Under the pieces are notes generated by a model. The model was not told the DNA's origin and searched no databases. It saw only the letters and a list, made by a program, of their open reading frames with translations. Positions 53,508 through 61,319 of a stretch of DNA of 64,000 nt are shown in pieces. The stretch is from JAVVHE01 sp032249695 (GTDB lineage: Bacteria > Pseudomonadota > Alphaproteobacteria > Sphingomonadales > Sphingomonadaceae), in the NCBI GenBank assembly GCA_032249695.1, contig JAVVHE010000013.1, positions 15,932-79,931 of the forward strand. The letters run 5' to 3'. A program made the position numbers and the translations under genes. Numbering within the stretch: position 1 is the first letter of the stretch; every line of letters begins with the position of its first letter.

Positions 53508-54668
53508 ATGGCGACAGCGGATCGAGGGGCTCCGGGTTCGGGCGGCGCGGCGGCGTCGCTGAGCGTTCCGTCGGCGCCCGATGCGAAGGGCGGCGTGACG
53601 GTGGGCTCGGGGGTTGGCTCGGCTGAGGTGACGCTGCTCGTCACGCGCGAGTTGAATCAGGCCGCGCGGGAGATCGCCCGCCAGGTGCGCGCGGTTCACC
53701 ACGGACCCGTCGTGGTTTTTTGTGGCGAGCCAAAGCTCGACTTCACTGCGCTCGACCGTTTTGATTCGGTCTCGGGGCTGCTGAGCAACGCGCTTGCCGA
53801 CCTGCTCGCTCGCACGCCGCCGGCGCCTCCGGGGCCGGGCGCGGGCACACGCGATATCAGCCTGGTGAGCGGGTCGCCGCCGCCTCCCGGTGCCACGCGA
53901 TCGATCGCCGCGGCGCTCGCCGCAGCCAATCCGATCGGTGCGGTGCTGAGCGCTGCGGCGGTGGCAGCGCAGTATTTCGCGATCAAGACCAAGCTCGACG
54001 CAGTCACGCTGACGGCACAGGATTCGGTGCTGGCCGCAGCGGTTGCTGGCGCGCTGCTGCGCGCGGACCGGCGAAAGAGCGAAGTCCGGCCGGGGGTGGC
54101 CGTCGCGCCCGTCGGGACGCGTCGCGCGGCGTTGGCCGTGATGCAGCAACTGCAGGACTTGCTGGATCAGGCGCGGCAGGCCGAACACCTGGCCGCCGAC
54201 CTGTCGGCAGCGGGTGACACGGCGGGATCGCAAACCGCCGCGGCGGCGGCAAGCGCGGCGCGCGACTTCGCTGCTGCGCTGATGAAGGCCGACGGTGGCA
54301 GCCCGGCGATCGACGCGGTCATCGCGCAGTGGGCGCTCCGCGATCGGCTGAAGACCGGCGCTGCGCTGTACGTCCGTGTGGTGGCCGAGGGCGGCACGCT
54401 CACCTCGCGCGAGGGCGTGTTCCTGAATATCGCGGGCGGCGCCAACACCCACGCGTTCGCGATGGCGGTCGTGGGCTACACGCTGCTGGCGGGCGAGGAC
54501 CATGACGTCATCGCAGCGGGTGTGCTCGGCTCGCCCAGCCGGCATGTGGAGCTGGCGAACGTGGCCGAGGTGGCCGACGACGTGATGGAGCGCGTGGACC
54601 ACTATAACCAATATGGCGGCGAGCGACCGCATGACGCGCAACCCGCCGCGGCTGCGCGGACGTGGTAG
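53508..54668 (+). CDS. protein of unknown function, divergent to the caspase/STAND pair
   Basis: This 386-residue protein starts at ATG 53508 (GGAGGG 5 bp upstream). The first ~38 residues are Gly/Ala/Ser-rich and disordered. Then comes a mixed domain (EVTLLVTRELNQAAREIARQV, VVVFCGEPKLDFTALDRFDSVSGLLSNAL; 40-100), a Pro-rich linker (102-128), a hydrophobic helix (IAAALAAANPIGAVLSAAAVAAQYFAI, about 133-159), Ala-rich helices (165-260) and a C-terminal domain (KTGAALYVRVVAEGG to EVADDVMERVDHYNQYGG). I recognise no family. The possible membrane helix and Ala-rich helices would suit a membrane-associated effector or a scaffold. Its stop is 6 bp before the peroxidase gene. Confidence 0.7.
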   Translation: MATADRGAPGSGGAAASLSVPSAPDAKGGVTVGSGVGSAEVTLLVTRELNQAAREIARQVRAVHHGPVVVFCGEPKLDFTALDRFDSVSGLLSNALADLLARTPPAPPGPGAGTRDISLVSGSPPPPGATRSIAAALAAANPIGAVLSAAAVAAQYFAIKTKLDAVTLTAQDSVLAAAVAGALLRADRRKSEVRPGVAVAPVGTRRAALAVMQQLQDLLDQARQAEHLAADLSAAGDTAGSQTAAAAASAARDFAAALMKADGGSPAIDAVIAQWALRDRLKTGAALYVRVVAEGGTLTSREGVFLNIAGGANTHAFAMAVVGYTLLAGEDHDVIAAGVLGSPSRHVELANVAEVADDVMERVDHYNQYGGERPHDAQPAAAARTW

Positions 54669-54673
54669 CCGCG

Positions 54674-55162
54674 ATGCTGCTCGACCATCAGGCCAGGCTC
54701 GCCAACGGCGATAGCGTCGGGCTCGATCGTTGGCGCGGGCAGGTGCTGCTGATCGTCAACACCGCCAGCCAGTGCGGATTCACGCCGCAATATGCCGGGC
54801 TGCAGCAGCTCTACGAACGCTACGGCCCGCAGGGCTTCGCGGTGCTGGCATTCCCGTGCAATCAGTTCGGCGGACAGGAGCCGGGAACCGATGCCGAGAT
54901 CGCGGGCTTCTGCGACCTGCGCTTCCGGGCGAGCTTCCCGATCTTCTCGAAGATCGAGGTGAACGGCCCGGCGGCGCACCCGCTGTGGCGCGACCTGACC
55001 GCGGCACAGCCGGGGCTGCTCGGCACGCGGGCGGTCAAGTGGAACTTCACCAAGTTCCTCGTGAACCGCCGCGGCGTGCCCGTCAGCCGCCACGGCCCGC
55101 AGGTGAAGCCTGAAGCGCTCAGCCCGAGGATCGAAGCGTTGCTCGCCGAACCGGCGGCCTAG
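54674..55162 (+). CDS. glutathione peroxidase
   Basis: This 162-residue thiol peroxidase of the GPx family has VLLIVNTASQCGFTPQYAGLQQLYERYG (peroxidatic Cys in the NTASxCG motif), LAFPCNQFGGQEPGTDAEI (resolving Cys and Gln) and VKWNFTKFLVNRRG (Trp-Asn). It reduces organic hydroperoxides, in most bacteria with thioredoxin. It carries Cys rather than selenocysteine. Start ATG 54674; a GTG at 54662 in the same frame overlaps the previous gene. Confidence 0.95.
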   Translation: MLLDHQARLANGDSVGLDRWRGQVLLIVNTASQCGFTPQYAGLQQLYERYGPQGFAVLAFPCNQFGGQEPGTDAEIAGFCDLRFRASFPIFSKIEVNGPAAHPLWRDLTAAQPGLLGTRAVKWNFTKFLVNRRGVPVSRHGPQVKPEALSPRIEALLAEPAA

Positions 55163-55186
55163 CGCCGGGCCGCGATCCGGCGCGGA

Positions 55187-57067
55187 TTATTTCAGCCGCG
55201 CCAGCGCCAGCTCCAGCCAACCGGGAGCGGGCGGCGATGGTGCGGACCACCCTGCGTCGACGCACATCGCGCACAGCGCCATCACGCCCGGCCGAGCGCT
55301 CACCGACAAGGCGGTCGCCGCCGCGCTTTCCAGCCGGATCCGGCTGCGCGCCGCGGCCTTCGCGACCACGTCGGTCGCGGCATCGCTTCTCGGGCGGCCG
55401 AGCAGCGAGGCGACCAGTTCCTTGGGCGCGAACGGCTTGGGCTCGATTTCGATCACGCGCGCGTCGCCCGGCAGTTTCGCCAACCGCCGCGCCTCGGCGA
55501 CGGCTGCGTCAAGACCGCCCATCCGGTCGACAAGATGCAGGTCCGAGGCGGTCGACCCCGCCCACACGCGACCCTGCGCGATGGGATCGATCCTGTCGGG
55601 CGAGCTGTGGCGGTTGTCCGCGACGATTTTCAGGAACCGCCGGTAGATGTCGTTGACGCCCGCCTGCAGCACAAGCTGCGTCTCCGGCCCGATCCCGCGC
55701 AGCAGATCGGGCTCGCCGGCATAGGGCGTCGCGCGCACGCCGTCGGCGCCGATCTTAAGCTTCTTCAGGCTGCCTTCGAACGAGGGCAGGATGGCGAAGA
55801 CGCCGATTGATCCGGTAATCGTCGCCGGATCGGCGAAAATCGTGTCGCCCGCAGTCGATACCCAATAGCCGCCCGACGCCGCGACCGGACCCATCGAGGT
55901 GACGACCGGGATGCCGCGCGCCTTGGCGGCGAGGAGCGCCTGGCGGATCTTTTCCGAGGCAAGGGCCGAGCCGCCCGGGCTGTCGACGCGCACGACCAGC
56001 GCCTTGACCGGGTTCTCGGCGACCGTCTTGCGGATCAGTCCCGAAATCGTGTCGCCGCCCGCGCTGCCGCGATCGGCATCGCCGTCGACGATGTTCCCGG
56101 CGACATAGACCACGCCGACCGCCGGGCCGGTGCCAGCGTCGCTCGCGCGCAGCGTGCCAAGATAGTCGCGCAGCTCCACTTGCGCGAAGCCGCCCGGCGC
56201 GGCCTTGTCCTTCGCGGCGGGCAGCGTCTGCTGCAACCGCAGGCCGAGCGCGTTGTAATCGCCCAGCCGGTCGACGAGACCGCCAGCGACGCTCGCCTGC
56301 GCAAGGTCTCCGCCGGCACCGTTGATTCGCGCCGGAAGCGTTTGGAGGTATGCCGGAATATCCGCCTTGGGCCGAGCGCGCCGCGCTTCCTCGACATAGA
56401 CGCGCCACAGCGTGTCGACGAGCGCCTGGTCGGCCTGTTTCGCCTCGGGGCTCTGCTCGGTGCGTGTGAACGGCTCGACGAAGCTCTTGTACGTGCCCAC
56501 GCGAAACACGTTCACCTTGACGCCCAGCTTTTCCAGCGCCGCGCCGAAATATGGGCTGACGCCGCCCGGACCCGTCACCAGCACCGCGCCGAGCGGGTTC
56601 AGCCACACCTCATTCGCGTGGGCGGCGAGCAAATAGCCGTCGTCGAGATAGCCGGTCGCGTATGCGTAAACCGGCTTGCCCTTCGCCTTGAAGCGATCGA
56701 GCTCGCGCCCGATCGCGGTCACATTCGCCTGACCGCCGCCGATGAAGTTATCGAGGTTGAGCACGATCGCCTTGATGCGCCCGTCATCGGCGGCGGCGCG
56801 CACCGCGCGGATCACGTCGCGCACCTGCGTCTCGGACGGCAGCTGCCGGCTGGAGGCGAGCGTGAACAGGTCGCTGTCCTTCGACTGCTCCACCAGCGTG
56901 CCGGAAAGGTCGACAACCAGCGCGCCCTCGGCGGGTATCTGGTTGGCCGCCGTGCCGCGGGCGTGGATCGCGGCCCACAAGCCGATGAAGAACAGCAGGA
57001 GAAGCGTCAGCACCATCAGGTCCTTGAAGAAGACCAGGGCGCGCCAGAAACCGCGAAGGAAAGCCAT
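55187..57067 (-). CDS. sppA: signal peptide peptidase SppA, 67-kDa type
   Basis: This 626-residue inner-membrane serine protease has one N-terminal membrane helix (LMVLTLLLLFFIGLWAAIH), then two tandem S49 domains. The first has VFRVGTYKSFVEPFTR with the general-base Lys. The second has VRVDSPGGSALASEKIRQAL and the nucleophile Ser in SMGPVAASGGYWVSTAG. So Lys and Ser come from different repeats, as in E. coli SppA. It degrades released signal peptides. The C-terminus holds a small helical tail. Confidence 0.95.
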   Translation of the reverse strand: MAFLRGFWRALVFFKDLMVLTLLLLFFIGLWAAIHARGTAANQIPAEGALVVDLSGTLVEQSKDSDLFTLASSRQLPSETQVRDVIRAVRAAADDGRIKAIVLNLDNFIGGGQANVTAIGRELDRFKAKGKPVYAYATGYLDDGYLLAAHANEVWLNPLGAVLVTGPGGVSPYFGAALEKLGVKVNVFRVGTYKSFVEPFTRTEQSPEAKQADQALVDTLWRVYVEEARRARPKADIPAYLQTLPARINGAGGDLAQASVAGGLVDRLGDYNALGLRLQQTLPAAKDKAAPGGFAQVELRDYLGTLRASDAGTGPAVGVVYVAGNIVDGDADRGSAGGDTISGLIRKTVAENPVKALVVRVDSPGGSALASEKIRQALLAAKARGIPVVTSMGPVAASGGYWVSTAGDTIFADPATITGSIGVFAILPSFEGSLKKLKIGADGVRATPYAGEPDLLRGIGPETQLVLQAGVNDIYRRFLKIVADNRHSSPDRIDPIAQGRVWAGSTASDLHLVDRMGGLDAAVAEARRLAKLPGDARVIEIEPKPFAPKELVASLLGRPRSDAATDVVAKAAARSRIRLESAAATALSVSARPGVMALCAMCVDAGWSAPSPPAPGWLELALARLK

Positions 57068-57268
57068 GGGACTGGGTTATGCCGGAGCGGCCGCGCTGTC
57101 CATGCGCGGCGCCTCAGCGCGGCTCCGCGGCGACCGCAGCACTGCGCGGGCCGGATGGCTCGGCCGCCGCCTATCCGGGGCGACCAATCGGCGATTTGGT
57201 TCGATCCAGCGGGCCGGCGAACGGTGACAGCCCGCGCGAGTGTCAATCGCGGATCATCGCGCCATCCC

Positions 57269-57301
57269 CTTGACCGGCCGTGAACGCACCCTATGTGCAG
57301 C
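57269..57301 (+). promoter_or_regulatory. RpoH-type heat-shock promoter of groESL
   Basis: CTTG at 57269-57272 followed by a 17-base spacer and CCTATGTGC (57290-57298) matches the alphaproteobacterial sigma-32 consensus (CTTG, 17-18 bases, CYTATNTNNG) closely. It lies directly upstream of the CIRCE operator. Confidence 0.7.
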
Positions 57302-57305
57302 AGTG

Positions 57306-57332
57306 TTGGCACTCCTCGTTCGAGAGTGCTAA
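57306..57332 (+). promoter_or_regulatory. CIRCE operator (HrcA binding site)
   Basis: TTGGCACTC (57306-57314), a 9-base spacer, and GAGTGCTAA (57324-57332). Eight of nine arm positions match the CIRCE consensus perfectly (TTAGCACTC-N9-GAGTGCTAA; one base differs). HrcA represses groESL through this site. Placement between the RpoH promoter and groES implies dual control. Confidence 0.95.
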
Positions 57333-57367
57333 CGCCAGTTCATCAGCTTAGCGCAGGGAGCAGACCC

Positions 57368-57709
57368 ATGCACAATTTCCGCCCGTTGGGCGATCGCGTG
57401 CTCGTGCGCCGCATCGAGGCCGAAGAGAAGTCGGCCGGCGGCATCATCATTCCGGACACCGCCAAGGAGAAGCCGCAGGAAGGCGAAGTGATCGCTGTCG
57501 GCCCGGGCGCTCGTGACGAGGACGGCGACTATGTCCGCATGGACGTGAAACAGGGCGACCGCATTCTGTTCGGCAAGTGGAGCGGGACCGAGGTCAAGCT
57601 GGGTGGCGAAGACCTCATCATCATGAAGGAATCGGACATTCTGGGCGTGCTTGACAGCAGCGCCGCCCACCAGTCGGCCGGCGCGGGCGCGCAGCCCTCG
57701 GTCAACTAA
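57368..57709 (+). CDS. groES: co-chaperonin GroES
   Basis: This 113-residue lid of the chaperonin cage has FRPLGDRVLVRRIEAEEKSAGGIIIPDTAKEKPQEGEVIAVGPG (N-terminal strand, mobile loop region with GGIIIPDTA) and KQGDRILFGKWSGTEVK. The C-terminus extends about 18 residues (AAHQSAGAGAQPSVN) beyond the usual 95-residue length. Start ATG 57368 with GGGAG upstream. It is the first gene of groESL under CIRCE/RpoH control. Confidence 0.98.
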   Translation: MHNFRPLGDRVLVRRIEAEEKSAGGIIIPDTAKEKPQEGEVIAVGPGARDEDGDYVRMDVKQGDRILFGKWSGTEVKLGGEDLIIMKESDILGVLDSSAAHQSAGAGAQPSVN

Positions 57710-57742
57710 GTCCGGTTCCACGAACGCAAGGAGACACAGATT

Positions 57743-59392
57743 ATGGCAGCCAAGGACGTACGTTTTGGCCGCGATGCGCGTGAGCGCATCATGCAGGGCG
57801 TCGACATCCTCGCCGACGCCGTCAAGGTGACGCTGGGCCCCAAGGGCCGTAACGTCGTCATCGAGAAGAGCTTCGGCGCACCGCGCATCACCAAGGACGG
57901 TGTGACGGTCGCGAAGGAGATCGAGCTCAAGGACCGCTACCAGAATATCGGCGCGCAGCTGCTGCGCGAAGTCGCTTCGAAGACCAACGACAACGCTGGC
58001 GACGGCACCACCACCGCCACCGTGCTCGCCCAGGCGATTGCGCGCGAGGGGCTGAAGTCGGTCGCGGCCGGCATGAACCCGATGGACCTGAAGCGCGGCA
58101 TCGACATGGCCGTGCTGAAGATCGTCGAGAACCTGAAGGCGCGTTCGAAGAACGTGACCGGCAGCCAGGAGATCGCCCAGGTTGGCATCATCTCGGCGAA
58201 CGGCGATACCGAAGTCGGCCAGAAGATCGCCGAGGCGATGGAAAAGGTCGGCAAGGAAGGCGTCATCACCGTCGAGGAAGCCAAGGGGCTCGAGTTCGAG
58301 CTCGATGTCGTCGAGGGCATGCAGTTCGACCGCGGTTACCTTAGCCCGTATTTCATCACGAACCCCGAGAAGATGCAGGTTGAGCTGGAGAACCCGTTCA
58401 TCCTGATCCACGAGAAGAAGCTTTCGAACCTTCAGGCGCTGCTGCCGGTGCTGGAGGCGGTCGTTCAGGCCGGCCGTCCGCTTCTCATCATCGCCGAGGA
58501 CGTCGAGGGCGAGGCGCTGGCGACGCTGGTCGTCAACAAGCTGCGCGGCGGACTGAAGGTCGCAGCCGTCAAGGCGCCGGGCTTCGGCGATCGCCGCAAG
58601 GCGATGCTGGAGGACATCGCGACCCTGACCGCCGGGCAGATGATCAGCGAGGAGCTGGGCATCAAGCTGGAGAACGTGACGGTCGCGATGCTGGGCCGCG
58701 CCAAGAAGGTCGTCATCGACAAGGACAACACGACGATCGTCGATGGTGCCGGTGATGCCGAGCAGATCAAGGGCCGCACCGAGCAGATCCGCGCCCAGAT
58801 CGAGACGACGACCAGCGACTATGACCGCGAAAAGCTCCAGGAGCGTCTGGCAAAGCTCGCGGGCGGCGTCGCCGTCATCAAGGTCGGCGGCGCGACCGAG
58901 GTCGAGGTGAAGGAGCGCAAGGACCGCGTCGACGACGCGCTGCACGCGACGCGCGCGGCCGTTGAAGAGGGCATCGTGCCCGGCGGCGGCACCGCTCTCC
59001 TCTATGCGACCAAGGTGCTCCACGGCATGACGGGCGCGAACGAGGACCAGACGCGCGGGATCGACATCGTCCGCCGTGCGCTGCAGTCGCCGATCCGTCA
59101 GATCGCGCAGAATGCGGGTCACGACGGCGCGGTCGTCGCCGGCAAGCTGCTCGACCAGCAGGACGAGAATTTCGGCTTCAACGCGCAGACCGAAGTCTAT
59201 GAGAACCTCGTCAACTCGGGCGTGATCGACCCCACGAAGGTCGTCCGCACCGCGCTGCAGGACGCGGCCTCGGTCGCGGCGCTCATTATCACGACGGAGG
59301 CGACGGTTGCCGACGCTCCGAAGGATGAGAAGGCCGGCGGCGGCATGCCGGGTGGCGGCATGGGCGGCGGCATGGGCGACATGGACTTCTAA
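57743..59392 (+). CDS. groEL: chaperonin GroEL
   Basis: This 549-residue 60-kDa chaperonin subunit has VTLGPKGRNVVIEKSFGAP, GDGTTTATVLAQAI, the apical domain and DVVEGMQFDRGYLSPYF. ATP-binding equatorial motifs flank the chain, and the flexible GGM-rich tail (GGGMPGGGMGGGMGDMDF) ends it. It lies 33 bp after groES in the same operon. Confidence 0.99.
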   Translation: MAAKDVRFGRDARERIMQGVDILADAVKVTLGPKGRNVVIEKSFGAPRITKDGVTVAKEIELKDRYQNIGAQLLREVASKTNDNAGDGTTTATVLAQAIAREGLKSVAAGMNPMDLKRGIDMAVLKIVENLKARSKNVTGSQEIAQVGIISANGDTEVGQKIAEAMEKVGKEGVITVEEAKGLEFELDVVEGMQFDRGYLSPYFITNPEKMQVELENPFILIHEKKLSNLQALLPVLEAVVQAGRPLLIIAEDVEGEALATLVVNKLRGGLKVAAVKAPGFGDRRKAMLEDIATLTAGQMISEELGIKLENVTVAMLGRAKKVVIDKDNTTIVDGAGDAEQIKGRTEQIRAQIETTTSDYDREKLQERLAKLAGGVAVIKVGGATEVEVKERKDRVDDALHATRAAVEEGIVPGGGTALLYATKVLHGMTGANEDQTRGIDIVRRALQSPIRQIAQNAGHDGAVVAGKLLDQQDENFGFNAQTEVYENLVNSGVIDPTKVVRTALQDAASVAALIITTEATVADAPKDEKAGGGMPGGGMGGGMGDMDF

Positions 59393-59419
59393 GCACCGCC
59401 TGAGCCTCAAGCGAAACGG

Positions 59420-59450
59420 AAGGGCCGGGGCGAACGCCTCGGCCCTTTTG
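59420..59450 (+). terminator. terminator of groESL
   Basis: AAGGGCCG-GGG (59420-59430) pairs with CCTCGGCCCTT (59437-59447), giving a long GC stem followed by TTTTG. It lies 28 bp after the groEL stop. Confidence 0.85.
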
Positions 59451-59556
59451 CTGCGCAGGTGCGCCGCGCCCGCCACCGGACCGGCCACCGGTGCCGGCCA
59501 ATTCGCCCGTCACGGCGCATGGCGGCGGCGCGGCCCAGCGCCTATCTCCGCCCGGT

Positions 59557-60138
59557 ATGCTGAATGATCGATCGAGCGCGTTTGCGCTGCTGTCCACCCG
59601 CCGCTCGCTGAAGCCCAAGGAGTTGTCGGGCCCCGCTCCAGACGCGGCGGCGCTGGAACAGATCTTGCGCGTCGGCGCGCGCGTGCCCGATCACGGCAAG
59701 CTGGCGCCGTGGCGCTTCGTGGTGGTGCCACCCGCAACGCGCGGCGCGTTCGCAGACCTGCTGGAGCGCGCCTATCGTGCCGAGCAGGGCGCGTCAGAGG
59801 ATGCCAACCTGACGAAAGTGCGCGAGTTCGCGCATCCGGATCTCGCGCTGATCGCGGTCCTCTCGGCGCCGCAGCCCAACCACAAGATCCCGGTGTGGGA
59901 GCAGGAGCTGTCGGCGGGCGCCGCCTGCCTCAACCTGCTGCACGCCGCGACCGCGCTGGGCTTCGCGGGTGCGTGGCTGACGGGCTGGGCCGCATATTCG
60001 TCGGCTGTCGCGCAGGCACTCGGCGCCGCCGCGCACGAGCGCATCGCGGGCTTCGTGTTCGTCGGCACGCCCGCCGCCCAGCCCACCGAGCGCGAGCGCC
60101 CGCCGATCGAGCGCGTGGCGCTCATGTGGAACCCTTGA
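59557..60138 (+). CDS. nitroreductase family protein
   Basis: This 193-residue flavoprotein has STRRSLKPKELSGPAP near the start and VGARVPDHGKLAPWRFVVV, the FMN-binding region of the YdjA-like subgroup. It ends IAGFVFVGTPAAQPTERERP. Family members reduce nitro-compounds or quinones with NAD(P)H. The physiological substrate is unknown. It is preceded by the groEL terminator, so it has its own promoter. Confidence 0.88.
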   Translation: MLNDRSSAFALLSTRRSLKPKELSGPAPDAAALEQILRVGARVPDHGKLAPWRFVVVPPATRGAFADLLERAYRAEQGASEDANLTKVREFAHPDLALIAVLSAPQPNHKIPVWEQELSAGAACLNLLHAATALGFAGAWLTGWAAYSSAVAQALGAAAHERIAGFVFVGTPAAQPTERERPPIERVALMWNP

Positions 60139-60159
60139 CCCTCCGGGTGTTATAGCGGC

Positions 60160-60513
60160 ATGACACAGTTGATGCGCCCGCCCGGCCCACCCGTCTATCT
60201 GCAGATCCGCGATGCGATCATCGCTGGCATCCTGGACGGCCGCTATGGCGGCGACCGCGCTCTGCCGTCGGTCCGGGCGCTCGCTGCGACCGAGGCGGTC
60301 AATCCGCTGACGGTTTCCAAGGCCTATCAGGAGTTGCAGGCGATCGGCCTCGTCGCCTCGCGCAAGGGAGTTGGGCTCTATGTGGCGGCCGGTGCTCGCG
60401 AGAAGCTGATGCTGAGCGAGCGCCACCGCTTCCTCCGCGACGAGTGGCCGCAACTAAAGGACCGCATGCGCCGCCTTGGGCTGGAGGCGCGTGACCTGCT
60501 GACCGACGCGTGA
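60160..60513 (+). CDS. GntR-family transcriptional regulator (short, YtrA-like)
   Basis: This 117-residue DNA-binding protein consists of the GntR winged helix (PPVYLQIRDAIIAGILDGRYGGDRALPSVRALAATEAVNPLTVSKAYQEL in blocks) and a ~45-residue helical tail. It lacks the larger effector-binding domains (FCD, UTRA), so it matches the YtrA subgroup. Such regulators often control neighbouring transporters; here the next gene is cysQ, overlapped by the stop (TGATG). Confidence 0.9.
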   Translation: MTQLMRPPGPPVYLQIRDAIIAGILDGRYGGDRALPSVRALAATEAVNPLTVSKAYQELQAIGLVASRKGVGLYVAAGAREKLMLSERHRFLRDEWPQLKDRMRRLGLEARDLLTDA

Positions 60514-61319
60514 TGCTTGCGCTGCTGGACACGCTTGCGCCCGCGATGCGCGAGGCGGGGCGGCTGATCGAGGCGATCCGGCTGAGCGGCTGCGCGGCGG
60601 CCGAAAAGGCCGACAAGTCGCCGGTAACCGAGGCCGACCAGCAGGCGGAGGTGCTGCTCGCAGCCGCGATCCGCGCGGTCGATACGGGCGCGCAGATCGT
60701 CGGCGAGGAGGAGTGCGCCGAGTGCGGCGGCGTGCCCGAGGCGGCGAGCCGTTTCTGGCTGATCGACCCGCTCGACGGCACCAAAAGCTTCATCGCCGGA
60801 TCGGACGACTATTCGGTCAATGTCGGGCTGGTGGTTGACGGTGATCCGGTGCTGGGCCTGCTGCTCGCACCGCGCACGGGCGTGCTCTGGGCGGGCGTCG
60901 TCGGGCACGGCGCGTGGCGGGAGGTGCCCAGCCAAGGGCGCGAGCCAATCGCGACGCACCGGCCTGCGCGCGAAAGGCCCGTGGTGCTCACCTCGCGCAG
61001 CCATCGCGATAAGCGCACCGAAGCGTGGATCGCCGACCTGCCCGGCGGTGCCGAAGTGCTGCCGAGCGGATCGAGCTTGAAATTCGTGGCGCTTGCCGAG
61101 GGGCGGGCAGACCTATACCCGCGCTTCTCGCCAACGTCGGAGTGGGACACCGCGGCGGGCGACGCGATCCTGCGCGCGGCAGGCGGCACGACATTGTGCG
61201 AGGGGCGCGAGCCGTTCCGTTACGGCAAGCCCGGCTGTCGCAATGCGGGGTTCCTCGCCGTCGGCGACCCGGCGATCGTGTCCGCGCTGCCGCCGCTGCT
61301 CGCCGGAGCCGAGGGCTGA
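60513..61319 (+). CDS. cysQ: 3'(2'),5'-bisphosphate nucleotidase CysQ
   Basis: This inositol-monophosphatase-superfamily phosphatase removes 3'-phosphate from PAP, a by-product of sulfate assimilation. It has SPVTEADQQAEVLLAAAI, IVGEEECAECGGV (metal Glu-Glu) and FWLIDPLDGTKSFIAGSDDYSVNVGL (the DPxDGT metal site). The C-terminus carries WDTAAGDAILRAAGG. CysQ versus inositol phosphatase is inferred from the LDGTKSFI pattern. The ATG at 60513 overlaps the GntR stop. The gene's stop overlaps a CTG that begins the next frame. Confidence 0.9.
   Translation: MLALLDTLAPAMREAGRLIEAIRLSGCAAAEKADKSPVTEADQQAEVLLAAAIRAVDTGAQIVGEEECAECGGVPEAASRFWLIDPLDGTKSFIAGSDDYSVNVGLVVDGDPVLGLLLAPRTGVLWAGVVGHGAWREVPSQGREPIATHRPARERPVVLTSRSHRDKRTEAWIADLPGGAEVLPSGSSLKFVALAEGRADLYPRFSPTSEWDTAAGDAILRAAGGTTLCEGREPFRYGKPGCRNAGFLAVGDPAIVSALPPLLAGAEG

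Noticed and set aside
61025..61315. Sua5 frame extended back into cysQ
   Set aside because: The extension is a shadow of cysQ with Arg-rich sequence and no Sua5 similarity, so the protein most likely starts at or near 61316.
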